From Hygrocybe punicea (Eukaryota > Basidiomycota > Agaricomycetes > Agaricales > Hygrophoraceae), in contig OY744470.1 of assembly GCA_963556145.1 (NCBI GenBank), forward strand, positions 3,844,001 to 3,908,000: a stretch of DNA of 64,000 nt, read 5' to 3'. The notes under the pieces are model-generated. The model was given only the letters and a program-made list of their open reading frames with translations, had not been told where the DNA came from and did no database searches. Below, in pieces: positions 1 to 11,861 of the stretch. Numbering within the stretch: position 1 is the stretch's first letter; every line of letters begins with the position of its first letter. Both the position numbers and the translations under genes were made by a program.

Positions 1-476
1 CCAAACAATTTTGTCAATTAGTCTCCCGCACAAAATCCCTACTTGTAACCATCTATTCCCGGCGTCAAATGTAATGTCGAACTCGGATGTGGCCGGGGAG
101 CAGAGCGCAGGCATGCTCACCTACATGAGAATTTCTGAAATTCATGCGCCTTCCACCGGATGTTATCGAGTTTCTTGTTCCATCTCATAATGGTGGAAGT
201 TAACTGAGGTGTCTTTGAAACTTGCATGGACGAGACGAAGGGAAACACCCTGGTTTCTACAAACTTCTGCACTGTATTCATCTTGAGTTGAGAAGTAATG
301 GGCAGTAGTGTTGCCACGGTCCAGCTGCTACCATACTAGTACTACATCTCTTCAAAGCTGTCATTCTCTCAATACTTCCCGGGCCAACCCACCCGCCATC
401 AGCAGTCCTTGCTCCTCTGACGTCAACTCTCCATCGCGTCCAATGACCTTCAGATAAACAGACCTGATGAAAACAG

Positions 477-3400
477 TTAGGTCCGATATTCCAAGAAGCC
501 ACAAAAATCAACCCACTCGAGTCGTGAAATATAGTTCCCATCAGATTCGAGAGTCAGCTCGGGACCGACATATCTGCGGAATGAAATGGTGAAAGTGCGG
601 ATGCAACGAAGGCTAAATAATACGTTATATACGTCACTCACAATCTATTCCGAAGTGTAAATTGCAAGAATGCTTTCCAATACGGGTCTCGCTGCAAAAG
701 TGCTCCATTACCAATCACTACTAATAGCTCCTTAGCACGAGTGATGGCAACATTCATTCTGGAATGACAGATACATCAGCAATCTAATGGAGAGATGCCA
801 TATTCAGTTTACCGTTTTCTATCAAACATGAGGCCAAAACCCTTTTTCGTGTCTTCTTCCACAAAACGCCATCGGCGCCTTACGCAAGAGATGATAATGA
901 CGCGACATTCCCGGCCCTGAAAATCCTGGATGCAAAAACCGTCAGATTCTTCGAACGCGACATTGGTATAGGGAAAAGTAGCAAAATGGACCTCTACAGT
1001 ACCAACGTCCACTTTACTCAGCGCTTTTTTCCTCAAAGCTTCTCGGATCTTCCATACTTGCGCTCTCCACGGTGCCATGACGCCGATGTCTTCAGCTTGC
1101 AGTGGCGGTGACGAATTGCTCCTTTCGGAGAAGAGTGATTCGATCGTTTCAACAATCTTACTGATGTCTCCTGAGTTGTACCATGAAGTGCGCTGTCAGG
1201 AACAACGTCAATTTATAGTGAAACGGACATTGATAAATCAATTTGGATCTGGAATGCTACCTCGTCGACGGATGCCTCCGTTGAATTGTTGCCAATGAAC
1301 ATCAGAGGAAAATGTGGATTCCGAAGACCTGACCAGGAAATAGTTCCGTTGTTGGCGCACGGTTCCAGAGAATCGTCATAAAAGATAGCCGAAGGCGGCA
1401 TAAGGATTACAGGATGACTTCGGTAGTTCTGAGTGGACAAACAATCAACAGTCGAAGCACATGATACAGGAATGTGGAACCTTGACGAGGTTTGTGATCG
1501 GTGAAAAATTTGATCTGTCACGATTTGTTGTATTGCTGTGAATCCTTGATCTTGCATCTGGATCATTAGCGTACAGCGGTCTCTGGAAAAGCCGTTCCAG
1601 GAGTGAAACATTGAGTTCTTCCTTGCGAGCGTTATCGGAAGTCACAATTGGGCCAACTGGGAGTAATAGAAAGATAGCCTCAGCTTGATATTGATAATAC
1701 ATGGTTCCTATGAATAATCGTAATACACGTACGCTGGTTGGGATCTCCGCAAAGAACGACCTGTGGTACACATACAGTATCCAATGTTCTGGAAGGCAAT
1801 GATTCCTCTTGAATAGCGTTATTGATGACGACAGATATGGGGATGAGAATTTCCGGCTCAGATCCTTGTGCGGCCTGAAATAGTGAAATATCAGGGTAAA
1901 AATCTCAAAATCTCAATCCTGTACCTCATCGATTAGGAGGTGAGTCCAATGTGGTTTGACCTCGTGGTGTTTGCGATGAGGATGCAGGGTAGACACCATG
2001 ATGCTTTCGAGTCTCATGAGTGTTTTATTTGTACACTGTGCCGTCACGAGGATGCTGGCATCGAGACATGAACACACCACAACTCTATATTTCATCAAGT
2101 CATTCCAAGGCGGAAGTGCAAAGCTGTTGTTCTCGATGTCTAGTAAGGTGGCCACCGATGGCATCAGTGGCGTTCTTGCGCAAGCAGACGAATGGATGAA
2201 ACCGCACAGCAGTAGTGAATAATCGAATTTGGCACTTCGGCAAATGTCCTGTTCTGGTCGTTTAAACGGAACATCTCATGGGGTTTCAGGTTATCTCGGA
2301 GTCGTATTACAAGAGTGTCGGTTGCTGGATTTGAAGGAGCACAGAGAAGAATACAGGCTTCAGTCTGGACCCGCAAGATCTGCAGGACGGTTTCAACCAA
2401 CGTCCGAGTTTTTCCAGTTCCTGGTGGTCCACTGATTAAATAAGGTACTCGAGATTGATGCCGGGCAATGGATGATACTGCAGACTTTGAACACCCATCA
2501 TTAACAACTATGTGTGCAGGAATGGTGAGACGAGGCTTACTCGTTGTTCCTTGTTCAAGCCGCTATCCATCCACTCTTCCTCGGAAATCTCCGCTGCCAG
2601 TAACTGCGATCCGGATTCAACGTCAATAGGCTCGGGAAAGAGCCATTTTCTCCCACCATCACTATTCCACAGTTGACTTGTCAACGTGCCATTGGCAGTA
2701 GGCCGTGTATTCAATGTTTCAGACATATCACTGCTGGCAACTTGCATCAAAAAGAAATGACGGGAGTTCATGATGAAAGAGACGTTGAACAAAAACGGAA
2801 GTTCCTCTCCTGGAGATATTGTCGTTGGTTTCGGCCCTGAGCCTGGATGTACTCCTCCCAAGTTATTTTGGAGTTCCACGATGTGCCGTTTGAGACCAGG
2901 GCAATGCAGGTCTATAATAATACACGGGTGGAAATCGATCAAGATTTTCTCCCTCAAAAACAACTCGACGCACAGACAAGGCCCATCCTCTTCCGTAATG
3001 TTATTATCCTGCCCTCGAATGCTTTCCCGCTGCCCCTTTTCTGGTCCTCCAAGACCTCTCGGAAGCATGCCAGATCGCCTATGTCCAATCTCGGATAATT
3101 TTCTCTCAGACCAGCAACCTCTAGGACGATGTCCGTACTGTCCCAATTCTCGATTTTAACTCGGGTCCTCCACAGCACATGGACTTCTTTATCTCGTACG
3201 AGATTGTCCAGTTCCCATGACAGGAGAGCTGTCCAATGAGGTTCGTAGGTTTCTACCGACAGTGGAGGAGCGGCAGAAAGCGGGGGTGGAGGCGAAGTGA
3301 GCAAGTGGGTATGACGTGGCTTGCATACTTCTTCGATGAAAGAAGGAAGGAGAAAGGTCCGAAGATAGGCTGACGGCGGAAAAGAGGGTATAGGTGGCAA

Positions 3401-4196
3401 GGGATGGAGACTTTGCGGTTGATTCTGGACATCCTTCAACCACTGCGGAACAAATACTTCGGCCTGACAAATAATATGTAAATGGGTTGGACTAGGCGCC
3501 TAGTTGTGACGAGCTTACATATCTATCGAGCATAGATGACTTTTGAGAGCTGGTGGCGTCAGATGGTGATCTTGTTGATGGGCTGAGAGGCGGGAAGGCC
3601 TACTTGAAATAAAATGTGACCGCAACGACCGAAACTGACGAGTAACACACCTCTTCAGAATCCAAACTCGGTGCAGACTGATTACGGTTGTGGGAGCGAG
3701 GTGGGAGCAGTTGTAACTTTGAATGGTTCGTTTTGGAACCTTTCGGTATTGTAACGGTCAGCGCACGAGAATTCGATAGGATAACAGGACCCCTGGGGAT
3801 TGATGCACTAGACAGAGGCGCGACGATCCTGCCTTTCCAATGCTCGTGAATCCTTGGTTGATCTATATCAACTCTGGGAGGGGTTTCATTCGGCGCACTG
3901 TGAGACGGCGATAATGTACTTGGTCCAGGCAAGACGCCTGGGTCAGTGTGACTCCAGCTCGAAGACAGACTCGTCAAGTTGTCCTCGTGTTGGGCTACGT
4001 TAGATTGTACACCAGCATGCCAGTGGCCTGGAACCTGTGTTTGGGGTATTCCGTATGGATAGGGAATATAGTACGGCCCATGGGGCAGATAATAAGGATG
4101 GGGGTGGGAAAGATAAAAGAGATGGGGATGAATGGCCTCATACTGACTCGGATGAGGTGGCATTGGTTGTGCCATGGGTTTGTCGTGGGCGCTCAT
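477..4196 (-). CDS. SF1 RNA helicase, SDE3/MOV10-like, multi-exon
   Basis: This is a superfamily 1 RNA helicase of the Upf1-like group, closest in motif wording to SDE3/MOV10, a branch linked to RNA silencing and RNP remodelling. Reading down the minus strand: a Pro/His/Tyr-rich N-terminus from 4196, an Ig-like pre-helicase region (about 3430-2550), a Q-type motif (GLNKEQR, near 2540), Walker A GPPGTGKT (2407-2430), motif Ia CAPSNPATD, Walker B DEAAQ formed across an intron (1875-1924), motif III GDPNQLGPIV formed across an intron (1657-1732), motif IV NYRSHP, motif V VGTVEDFQG formed across a 66-bp intron (926-991) and motif VI NVAITRAK (about 750-770). Another intron is needed near 2170-2205. 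All helicase motifs are intact. The start at 4196 and the last small exon (stop 477-479) are inferred. Confidence 0.8.
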
Positions 4197-5479
4197 GCTA
4201 TCTGATAATTCTGATCGTCGATACAGCATAATTGTGATACAAAAAAATCTCACCTAGGTTGGGAACCGTTGCAACTTGCAAACCTGTCTAGACTCGACAT
4301 GGAGCAGGTGCAAGGTACCGAGCTAACAGTCACTCATGTCTCTTCAGCTTTCCTGAGCTCTCCCGTCTGATCACGAGAGCAAACTCGCCGGCGCTAGCGT
4401 AGAATTCAAAATACTTATTTATTAATTAAATACATAACCATTTGGCAACATCTCATACTTGATTCCCCTACTGTTGAGGACCTCAGTCCCTCTCCACGGA
4501 GCTCGAGAATCTCCACCAGCTCTTCTGAGTACTCCTCCATTAACGCCGCCATTACTTGGGCCGTACTCCCAGTCTGCTCGTCCGATGTTGATCACATCAG
4601 GGCTGTTGCCACCTTTGATAAGGATATCGCGAATGACACCCTCACGTGCAGCTTGAGCCACCCAACCCAGGAGGTCGTTTGGAGTGTTGTTTCCGATGCT
4701 ATCGCAGTATGTTGTATCATGGAGGTGAGATTGGAGTTGGCGACGGCGTGAGCAGGCCCAGATCCAGATACCCATTGCGGAAGTAGCAAACAACAGGGCC
4801 AAACCCCCTGCGGTTGAGGAAAGGATGATGACCGGGAACGGTACCAATGTTCGAGGAACAAGACACCCTTGTGTTGTCGGTAGTCGTGTTCAGGAGATAA
4901 TTCAACCCTCCAGCAACCATGAGGTACCACTCTAGAATCCCTCCGGTATTGTTAGCTGCTGGCGTCCCCGTACCGTCGTACATAATGCCTTGAAATCCTG
5001 GTGTCCACTGCAGAAGTGTGGCAGAAGAATTGATGCTACTCAAAATCCACTGCACTTCATCAGCGTGCATCTGGCACAAGTAACTCCTCATGATCGTTGG
5101 ATCTGAAGCGTAGGCGGAAAGACCTATTGAGGCTCGAATGTCAAACGGTACGCCAGTCTGATTACCCAATAAGCTGGACCAGACAACAAGATGGGAGTAC
5201 GATCCGTCCGCAAACTCGTAACGCTCGGCAACAGGCATGCTGTACTGGAGACCCTTTTGTTGCAAATCTGTGACAATGGTTGCTCGAGGGGTATCAGGGG
5301 GATACGTGAGGTCGGGTTGTAGCTCTTCACAGAGCCAGCCACCAAGATAATTGGGAATCGGCGCGGAAGTTCGATTCTCGATTAACCTTCCGGTAGATCC
5401 CACGCAGCCCACCGTTTCCTTCGCTGGTGAGTTGTGCCTGAGCGACGACGTAATAAGGCGCTCCGTTAACAGGTGGTAT

Positions 5480-5515
5480 CAGGACCCATGAATATAAGTG
5501 GCAATGCCTCCGCGG
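5480..5515 (+). repeat. Left terminal inverted repeat of the Ulp1 transposon
   Basis: Starts CAGGACCCATGAATATAAGT and continues to the CCTCCGCGG block. It matches the reverse complement of 11815-11850 with only a few differences. The preceding TGGTAT is the target duplication. Confidence 0.85.
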
Positions 5516-5824
5516 AATCCGGACCAAAATCGTGAAAAAAGGTACCCTATGCCTGATTTTTTCCGGACCAAAAGTCCCAAATTCTGAAAAATGCCACATT
5601 ATTTATCCGGCCAAATTTTCGTAAGAGTGTCGAGGTCTCATCTATTTCCGGACCAGTTTTGCATCCCATGTGATTTTCTGGCACAACTCCGCCTGTCTTG
5701 CTTTCTTTCATGTCAAGTCAGAAACGTCGATCTAAGTAGGGAGTGCAATGCTACCAGTTTACACGTTGAAAGTTACCCCAGTCCCTCTAACGAGCTCTCT
5801 AACGTTGCCAGCATCTATTGTGAG

Positions 5825-7113
5825 ATGGACACAATCCCCATCAGTGACGACGAGGACTTGGCTGCAGACCTATGGCAGAGCTCTGACTGGATCTGTAACA
5901 ATAAGAAGTACCCCACCAACAACACTCCCTCTTTCATTCTGGCAGCACGCGCTGAAGTCCTGGAAATATCTACGTCACACACAGGACTCATTCCACATCC
6001 AAGACTCTCTATCACCGAGTTATTAAAATTGATTATTCCCAGCCAATCCTCTGCATTGATACTGACAGATGCTTCTCGAGTCTTCAGCTTACTGGAGGCA
6101 AACACCGATTTATCTTGTCTATTGAAAGTAGCAATCCCACCCAACCAGTGGCTTCGAGAGCTGGAGAAAGCTTTTGGTCAATGTTGGTTTGATGGAGCTC
6201 AGTCCATTGTTGACCCACGTTACAAAGATTCGAGACTGCCGCTTTGTGCTCTCACATTTTGGAAAGAGTTAGAGAATGCGCTGAAGAGTCAAATGGCTTG
6301 GCAGGCATCGGAAGAATGGTTGACTCAGCGCATGATGGAGGAAGGAGCTGAAGAAGACTACCACGCCGTTAAAAGTGTCTTAGGATCTCTTTGCTGGGGC
6401 ACCCCACTTTGCGCCTTGGGGTCATTGACAAGAATGGACACCCTGACAAGACTTCTATCAGATCAATGGCTGGACGATGAGATCCTCGATATGCTAACGC
6501 AGAACTTTGCCATCCGAGCCGAGAAAGATGACACGCTATCAACTGTTCTCCTTGCACCCCTTGCATTTCATCGAGCACTCGAAAATGGCTTTCGATTGAA
6601 GAGTTATGAGAAGGGTAAAGTAGCCTTACTGCACCGTTACAAGACTCTTATCACGAAATGAACCAAACGGCATCTCTGGTTTAATGCCCATGTCAACGGA
6701 AATCACTGGCTAGTATTTAACGTGAATTTTGATAAGATGTCTTTCAAGTATGGTACGTGATGAACCGCTGTTGCTTGAAGCCTATTAACTTGTGTTTGAA
6801 TCAAGGGGATCCCATGAAGCCGAAACGCATCCAAAATTATCCGAAACCTACCAAAACAATCAAACACCTTCAGGCATGGCTTCGAAAAGATTTTGGATCC
6901 ATCTTTCAAGACAAAGGCGACACGTTGGTCCATGCAACCCAGGACGATTCATTTTCCTGTGGAATAGTTGTTACAAACACAGCAGCTCACGCTTTGTTTG
7001 GGGAACCCTTGTTTACACACCAAATGCGGCGTCTTCTTCGAATGAAGTACTTTATTCCGCTTGGAAAAGCTCAGATTAGACAGGTATTCTCAAATTTTAA
7101 CAATGTCGACTAG
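5825..7113 (+). CDS. Ulp1-type (C48) cysteine protease of the transposon, one internal stop
   Basis: A SUMO/ubiquitin-like protease of the Ulp1/SENP fold. Seen directly: an acidic N-terminus (MDTIPISDDEDL), a Ulp1-like entry motif QWLDDEILDML, the catalytic His in NGNHWLVF (6704-6706), the Asp in YGDP (6808-6810), the oxyanion Gln (6940-6942) and the catalytic Cys in QDDSFSCG (6958-6960). The YGDP motif forms only after splicing a 53-bp intron (6753-6805). One in-frame TGA (6659-6661, AAA TGA ACC) lies just before the catalytic core and looks like CGA mutated by C to T. The start at 5825 is chosen because upstream codons fall in the subterminal repeat. Its role in transposition is unknown; processing of transposase or of SUMO conjugates is an inference. 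Confidence 0.75.
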
Positions 7114-7178
7114 CCAATAGTTGATAGAATAAAACATAGGATGTATCTTCGAGCACAAAGACGACCATATGCCCTGAT

Positions 7179-10100
7179 ATGTCAGTAACAACAGAGCAAG
7201 TTCGAACCAATGTGCCGAGTGTTAGGCAGGATGAACATCAGCATGGGCGGTCGGCATGCAACAGAAATGATGCAGTCGAGAACACACCGATACCAACTGC
7301 AAAATTGGACGAGTTGACTGGTTCAGCCAGACCCAACTCAGAAAACCCAACGACGCCGTTTACCACGACCCAATGACCTGCAAAGTGTCTAGGTTCTCCC
7401 TTAACCCATCCCATACCCTCCAAGCACGCAAAATACGCTGAGAAGCACTCAAATGACATACGACTATCTGCTTCCAATTCCACATCCTTGCATGTCGGCA
7501 TAGGCCATTCAGCTACTGCAAGTCGAAAGCTGAAGGCAGCATTGGCGGATGGGAGTTTTGTGGTGTGTGCAAAAAGACTGGAGAACTTCCAAAATGAGAT
7601 CTATCGACACGATTCCGAGGCTGAGTTTGACCTTGGAAACCATTGGCGTGTGTATCACTCGAGATGTGGGAGATGGTATGCGATGAAGGAGCCATACAAT
7701 ACTGCCAAGTTTAAGGACCATGTGAAGAAATGCAAGTTGACTGGTGGACGCACGGCAACTCTTGATAGCTGGGCACAGAAATTGGGTTGGACATCAGTTC
7801 CAAAATCATCTGAGCAGCAGACTGAAGAAGCAACGGAACGAGCACCAATGGAACACCCATGTTGCGGAATCACAGCAGATATGGAACCGCGTGTCTCGTC
7901 TTATCTGCAACGAACTGGTGCGACAGGTGGTGGGGCCCGCTCAGTAACCGTGATCGCTGCGGTGCTATTCAATAAGCCTTATAGGTCACTCACCACAAAA
8001 CAAAAGGCAACCGTTGAACGTCAGCAGTTGCACGAGCATACCTGGAAAAATGATCATACAAGACAATGCATATTTTCCACCTCATGCGAGAAGCGAATTG
8101 CCATTGGCAACAAGTATGGCTGTTCGTCATGCTTATCAGTCCTCTCTTCCAAGGCATTCAAAGATGCCCTTCGTGTACCGATACCCAACACCAATAATTA
8201 CAAGTACTTGAATTCAAAATACGTCAACGAAGGCTTAGGTCAACTTTATGCGCGAACGGCTGGGTTACAAGCACTCATAGAGGATAAGGTGCCCGATCAA
8301 CCCTTACCTCACAAAGTGGAGATGCTGAACATCGATCTAGGATGCTAGACATTCCCCATGTGTACGCTATGCGCTTGGGGTTCTTGATGGCCAATATAAG
8401 GATCGCAAGGTTTTTACGGGTCTTGTAGAGGCAATGGTTCATGTTCGCGATCGTGAAGTTCGTGGTGTAGGACTTCAAAATATTCAATATGCACCAGATT
8501 TGGACGAATTTAGTCAGTTTTGCGCAACTGTTAGTCCCGAGGTCTACCGGTTCATGCAGAGGCATCTCCAGCTCCGGTCTCACCGAAGTATTCAGTGCGT
8601 GTCATGAATCCCATTCCATGGTCTATCACTCACCGTGGTTACAGGATCAAGCGTGCAAAAATGCCTCGGTTTCCTTGCATTTTGGATGAACGTGTTTTTG
8701 ACATTGCCGAGAACTATATCAAATCACGGAATTACCATGGTCCGGTTGCTCACAGCTGCGATGATACCAAAATACACCCTGCTCTTCGTACATACTGGGA
8801 TCCTGTTGCAGGTACTAATTTCTTAATCGGCCATACAAAGGACCCAGTACCCATTGCAAATGCACAAGAGCTCGAGGAGATTCTCAAATCATCTAGAAAT
8901 GACAAGGCCACAAAGGTACGTTTTACCGTCAAACAGTACCCTCATATACCTAATGAACATTCATATCTAGCTTCGGCTATGGTGTATTCATATACCACTC
9001 CCAAATATGCCGCCTTTGATCATGGGAGCGAAGGCTATACCAAACTCACTCAAGGCCGATGAACTGTTTCAGTATGCTCTGTTCATTATCAATGGCCTAC
9101 TTGCACGACAGATCAATGTCATCTCATATGCTTGTGATGGAACTGAGACCGAACGCTCAGTGCAAAGCAAGCTTATCAGCGCTGCATCATACCGCTTGCC
9201 ATTTGCAATACCCCACCCACATTCTGGATATCTCCCCATCGTCGTTACCATGGCGTTCTTCAATGGCCATCCAATTGCGATGATTCAAGACGCCAAACAT
9301 GCCCGCAAGACTTACCGAAACAATAACTTCTCCGGGGCGAGGCTCTTAGTTCTAGGCAATCATGTCGCAATATATGCTCATGTGCGAGAACTTGCCTTCA
9401 TGCCTGACAGCCCGCTGTACCATCGTGATGTCGAAAGGCTTGACCGCCAGGATGACAATGCTGCAGCTCGACTTTTTAGCTCCTCGTTTCTTCAATATAT
9501 TTCCAACCATCGTCCCGACCAAGTTGGCCAGATTGCATATCTATTTGTCTTGGGAGATCTCATCGACGCCTATCAAAGCCGCTCGATCAGCCATCGCAAA
9601 CGTCTTCAAATTGTATTATGCGCAAGGTTTTTCCTTGACATGTGGAAGACCTTTTTAGAACAGGCTGGTTATCCACTCAGCCGCTATTTCATATCTCGTG
9701 AAGCTGCCGACATCACTCGCATTCTTATTGATGGTCTCATCACACTCATTATCATTCACCGCGACCACATGAATGGCAAGACATACCTGCTGCTTCCATG
9801 GCTTCATTCCAGTGAGGTTTGTGAGCACATTTTTGGAGAGTGCCGCAAGCTTGTGAAGGATTTTACCTATATCGACTTCCTATACATGATCCCTCGCCTT
9901 CACACTCTCGTTCGGGCGTCAATAAGGTTCGGGTATACTACAGACCCAAAGGCACGCACAGCCGGATATGCTCATACCTATTTCGACTCAGCTGGTATAA
10001 ATCTCACCCTGCTTTCAGTCTTTCCTACCGACCGTGAAATGCAAGCCTCAGCGAGGTGTGCCTGGGAGGAAGCAGACAATTTGTTCAATAATCTGGGAGT

Positions 10101-11659
10101 TTCGACATTAGACTTCATGTGTCCAACGGCTTCCTCACCATCACTCGTTTCAAACCCAACAGTTCACCTTCCGAGCGTACAAACTTGGTTTGCAAATGGG
10201 CGGGATCCTGTTCAAGGTCATGGAGATTACCCAAAGGCTTTCTGGAATCAGGAATGCTCTTACGGTGACCAGTCTGATGAGGAAACTGAAACAGAAGAGA
10301 ACGAGGCTGAAGAATTGCAATTAATAATTGATAACGAGCAGAACTCAAAGCTTAGAAGTGTTGCTGATGACGATAGGATGTTCGCACTGACATGTGCCGC
10401 AATTGCTGTGGATTTGGAAGATAGTATGACTGCGTAAGTTTCATTGTGGGTTGACAAACGTCACCGTACTTACACTTCATGATCTGGCATCCCAGGCAGA
10501 GTATATCCAATCCCGATGACAACGAAGAAGCAAATGTCCTCTGTGATTGCACCGCTTTGTCTGAGGCACTCGATTTGGCTCGCCTTCCTGCTCTCAATAT
10601 TGCGCCCGAGATTCTACATCCTTCCGATATACCATTGTTGTCTAAGTTAGATTTTTCAACTCTTGTACAACTACGGCGTGACAACGAGACGTCTCGGACT
10701 GCTGCTGGTGTTCGATGCCAGATTCCCTCTCAAGAAGCGCCTGATGTCCCAGTGCCAGAAACGTATCAAAAGGAATCAACCCGACGTCGAATCATACAAG
10801 AAATGAATGTGGTCTTGCAACGAGAACAGGAGAAAGGTGTGGGAACTGGACTTGAACGACAAGCCCGATGGAAAGCGTCAGCACCTGGAGGATGGAGTGC
10901 CGAAGAGGTATCATCCCTTGCAGGCAATTCTGCCAATGCAGAGTTGGCAGCTGGTCAATGGGCAGCCACAGTAAGTTTCACTGTTTGATCATCGTAACTT
11001 GTTCATGACTGCGTGTTGTAGATCATCAAACGAAGGAATCAAGTATTCACTCAACATGGTCTTCCTCGAATGATTGTTGACGAGTTGACAGACGCTGTGG
11101 TTGGAATCTCAGGTGGTCGTTCTATTCTTTGTTCTGGGAGTGTCGCATTGGTAGTTCTTGACTCTCACCTTCTCCTTGCCAAAGGTGCTGTCCTCGATTT
11201 TCAATCACTTTCTTTTGACGCATTCATATTACTACAGTGATAACCCTGTATGCACAATCCGGTGGGAAAACCGGTGCTCATTCCTGGCAATCTGAAACCC
11301 GTAATGTTGGCGCTGTGTCCTACCTGGGCGTGCAATTGTTCGAACCTGCATTCTTGGCAAGGTTCCGTGCAGTCCACCAGAAGGCAGCTGCATTGCAGGC
11401 CTTCACCTATTCACACATCTCTCCTGATGTCTTGCTTCGGCTGTTACCTGGATCTCACAGTCTGAGTACTGATCAGCGCCACCTCGAGCTTGACCAGGAT
11501 TCTTTCTCAATTTTCACAAGATACAAGAAATACATATCACAGCTCCTAGCAGCCGTCAAGCGTCTTCAAGTCTTGCGTAGAAATCCAAGGTCTAGGAAGG
11601 GGGAATTGACTGAAAAAGAAGCGGACATGGAGGTACTATCCAGCGACGAACTAGCTTAG
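7179..11659 (+). CDS. Zinc-finger transposase of the Ulp1 transposon, decayed
   Basis: A large multi-exon protein. In order: a polar N-terminus; a C2HC-like finger (HSRCGRW...FKDHVKKC, about 7640-7735); a Cys-rich segment (CCGIT, about 7857, then CIFSTSCEK and CSSC); a bridging segment GVLDGQYKDRKVF (about 8370-8420); then a probable RNase-H-fold catalytic region with HSCDDTKIHPALRTYW (8750-8800), YACDGTETERSVQ (9125-9170), QDAKHARKTYRNN (9285-9325) and LYHRDVERLDRQDDNAAARLF (9415-9480). Introns with GT-AG ends lie near 10435-10495, 10969-11021 and 11186-11237. A TGA at 7374-7376 interrupts the first exon in frame, and frame breaks near 8345-8370, 8590 and 9000-9050 indicate decay or missed introns. 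Which acidic residues are catalytic is not settled. Confidence 0.7.
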
Positions 11660-11814
11660 AGTATGTGCCTACACAGCAATCCGGACTTTTTTTATATTTT
11701 GGAAGGCCTCCGCCAGAGTCCGGCCCCAAATCTGAAAATTGGTCGCATGCCTGAGTTTATCCGGACCTTTTCGAGCAAATTTGAATTTTTTTTTCCGGAC
11801 CTAAAGGGGGTCTG

Positions 11815-11850
11815 CTGCGGAGGCATTGTCACTTATATTCATGGGTCCTG
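11815..11850 (-). repeat. Right terminal inverted repeat of the Ulp1 transposon
   Basis: Ends ...ATATTCATGGGTCCTG, the inverted match of 5480-5515, and is followed at once by the TGGTAT duplication (11851-11856). Confidence 0.85.
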
Positions 11851-11861
11851 TGGTATCTGAC

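Larger units (their letters stand above)
5480..11850 (+). mobile_element. Two-gene DNA transposon with Ulp1 protease (6.37 kb)
   Basis: A complete DNA transposon. Its ends are inverted repeats of about 35 bp starting CAGGACCCATGAATATAAGT, with a few mismatches, followed by subterminal TCCGGACC-rich repeats on both sides. It is flanked by a perfect 6-bp duplication TGGTAT (5474-5479 and 11851-11856). It carries two plus-strand genes, a Ulp1-type protease and a large zinc-binding transposase. It lies inside a host gene. The catalytic domain wording (CDGTETERSVQ, QDAKHARKTYRNN) is not that of hAT, PIF, Mutator or KDZ transposases as I know them. Related proteins are, as I recall, common in mushroom genomes as hypothetical proteins. 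Confidence 0.85.

Noticed and set aside
5480..11850. Kyakuja/Dileera/Zisupton (KDZ) transposon
   Set aside because: Ulp1-like proteases made KDZ-type elements worth considering, but the transposase lacks the KDZ wording I know, so I left the superfamily open.
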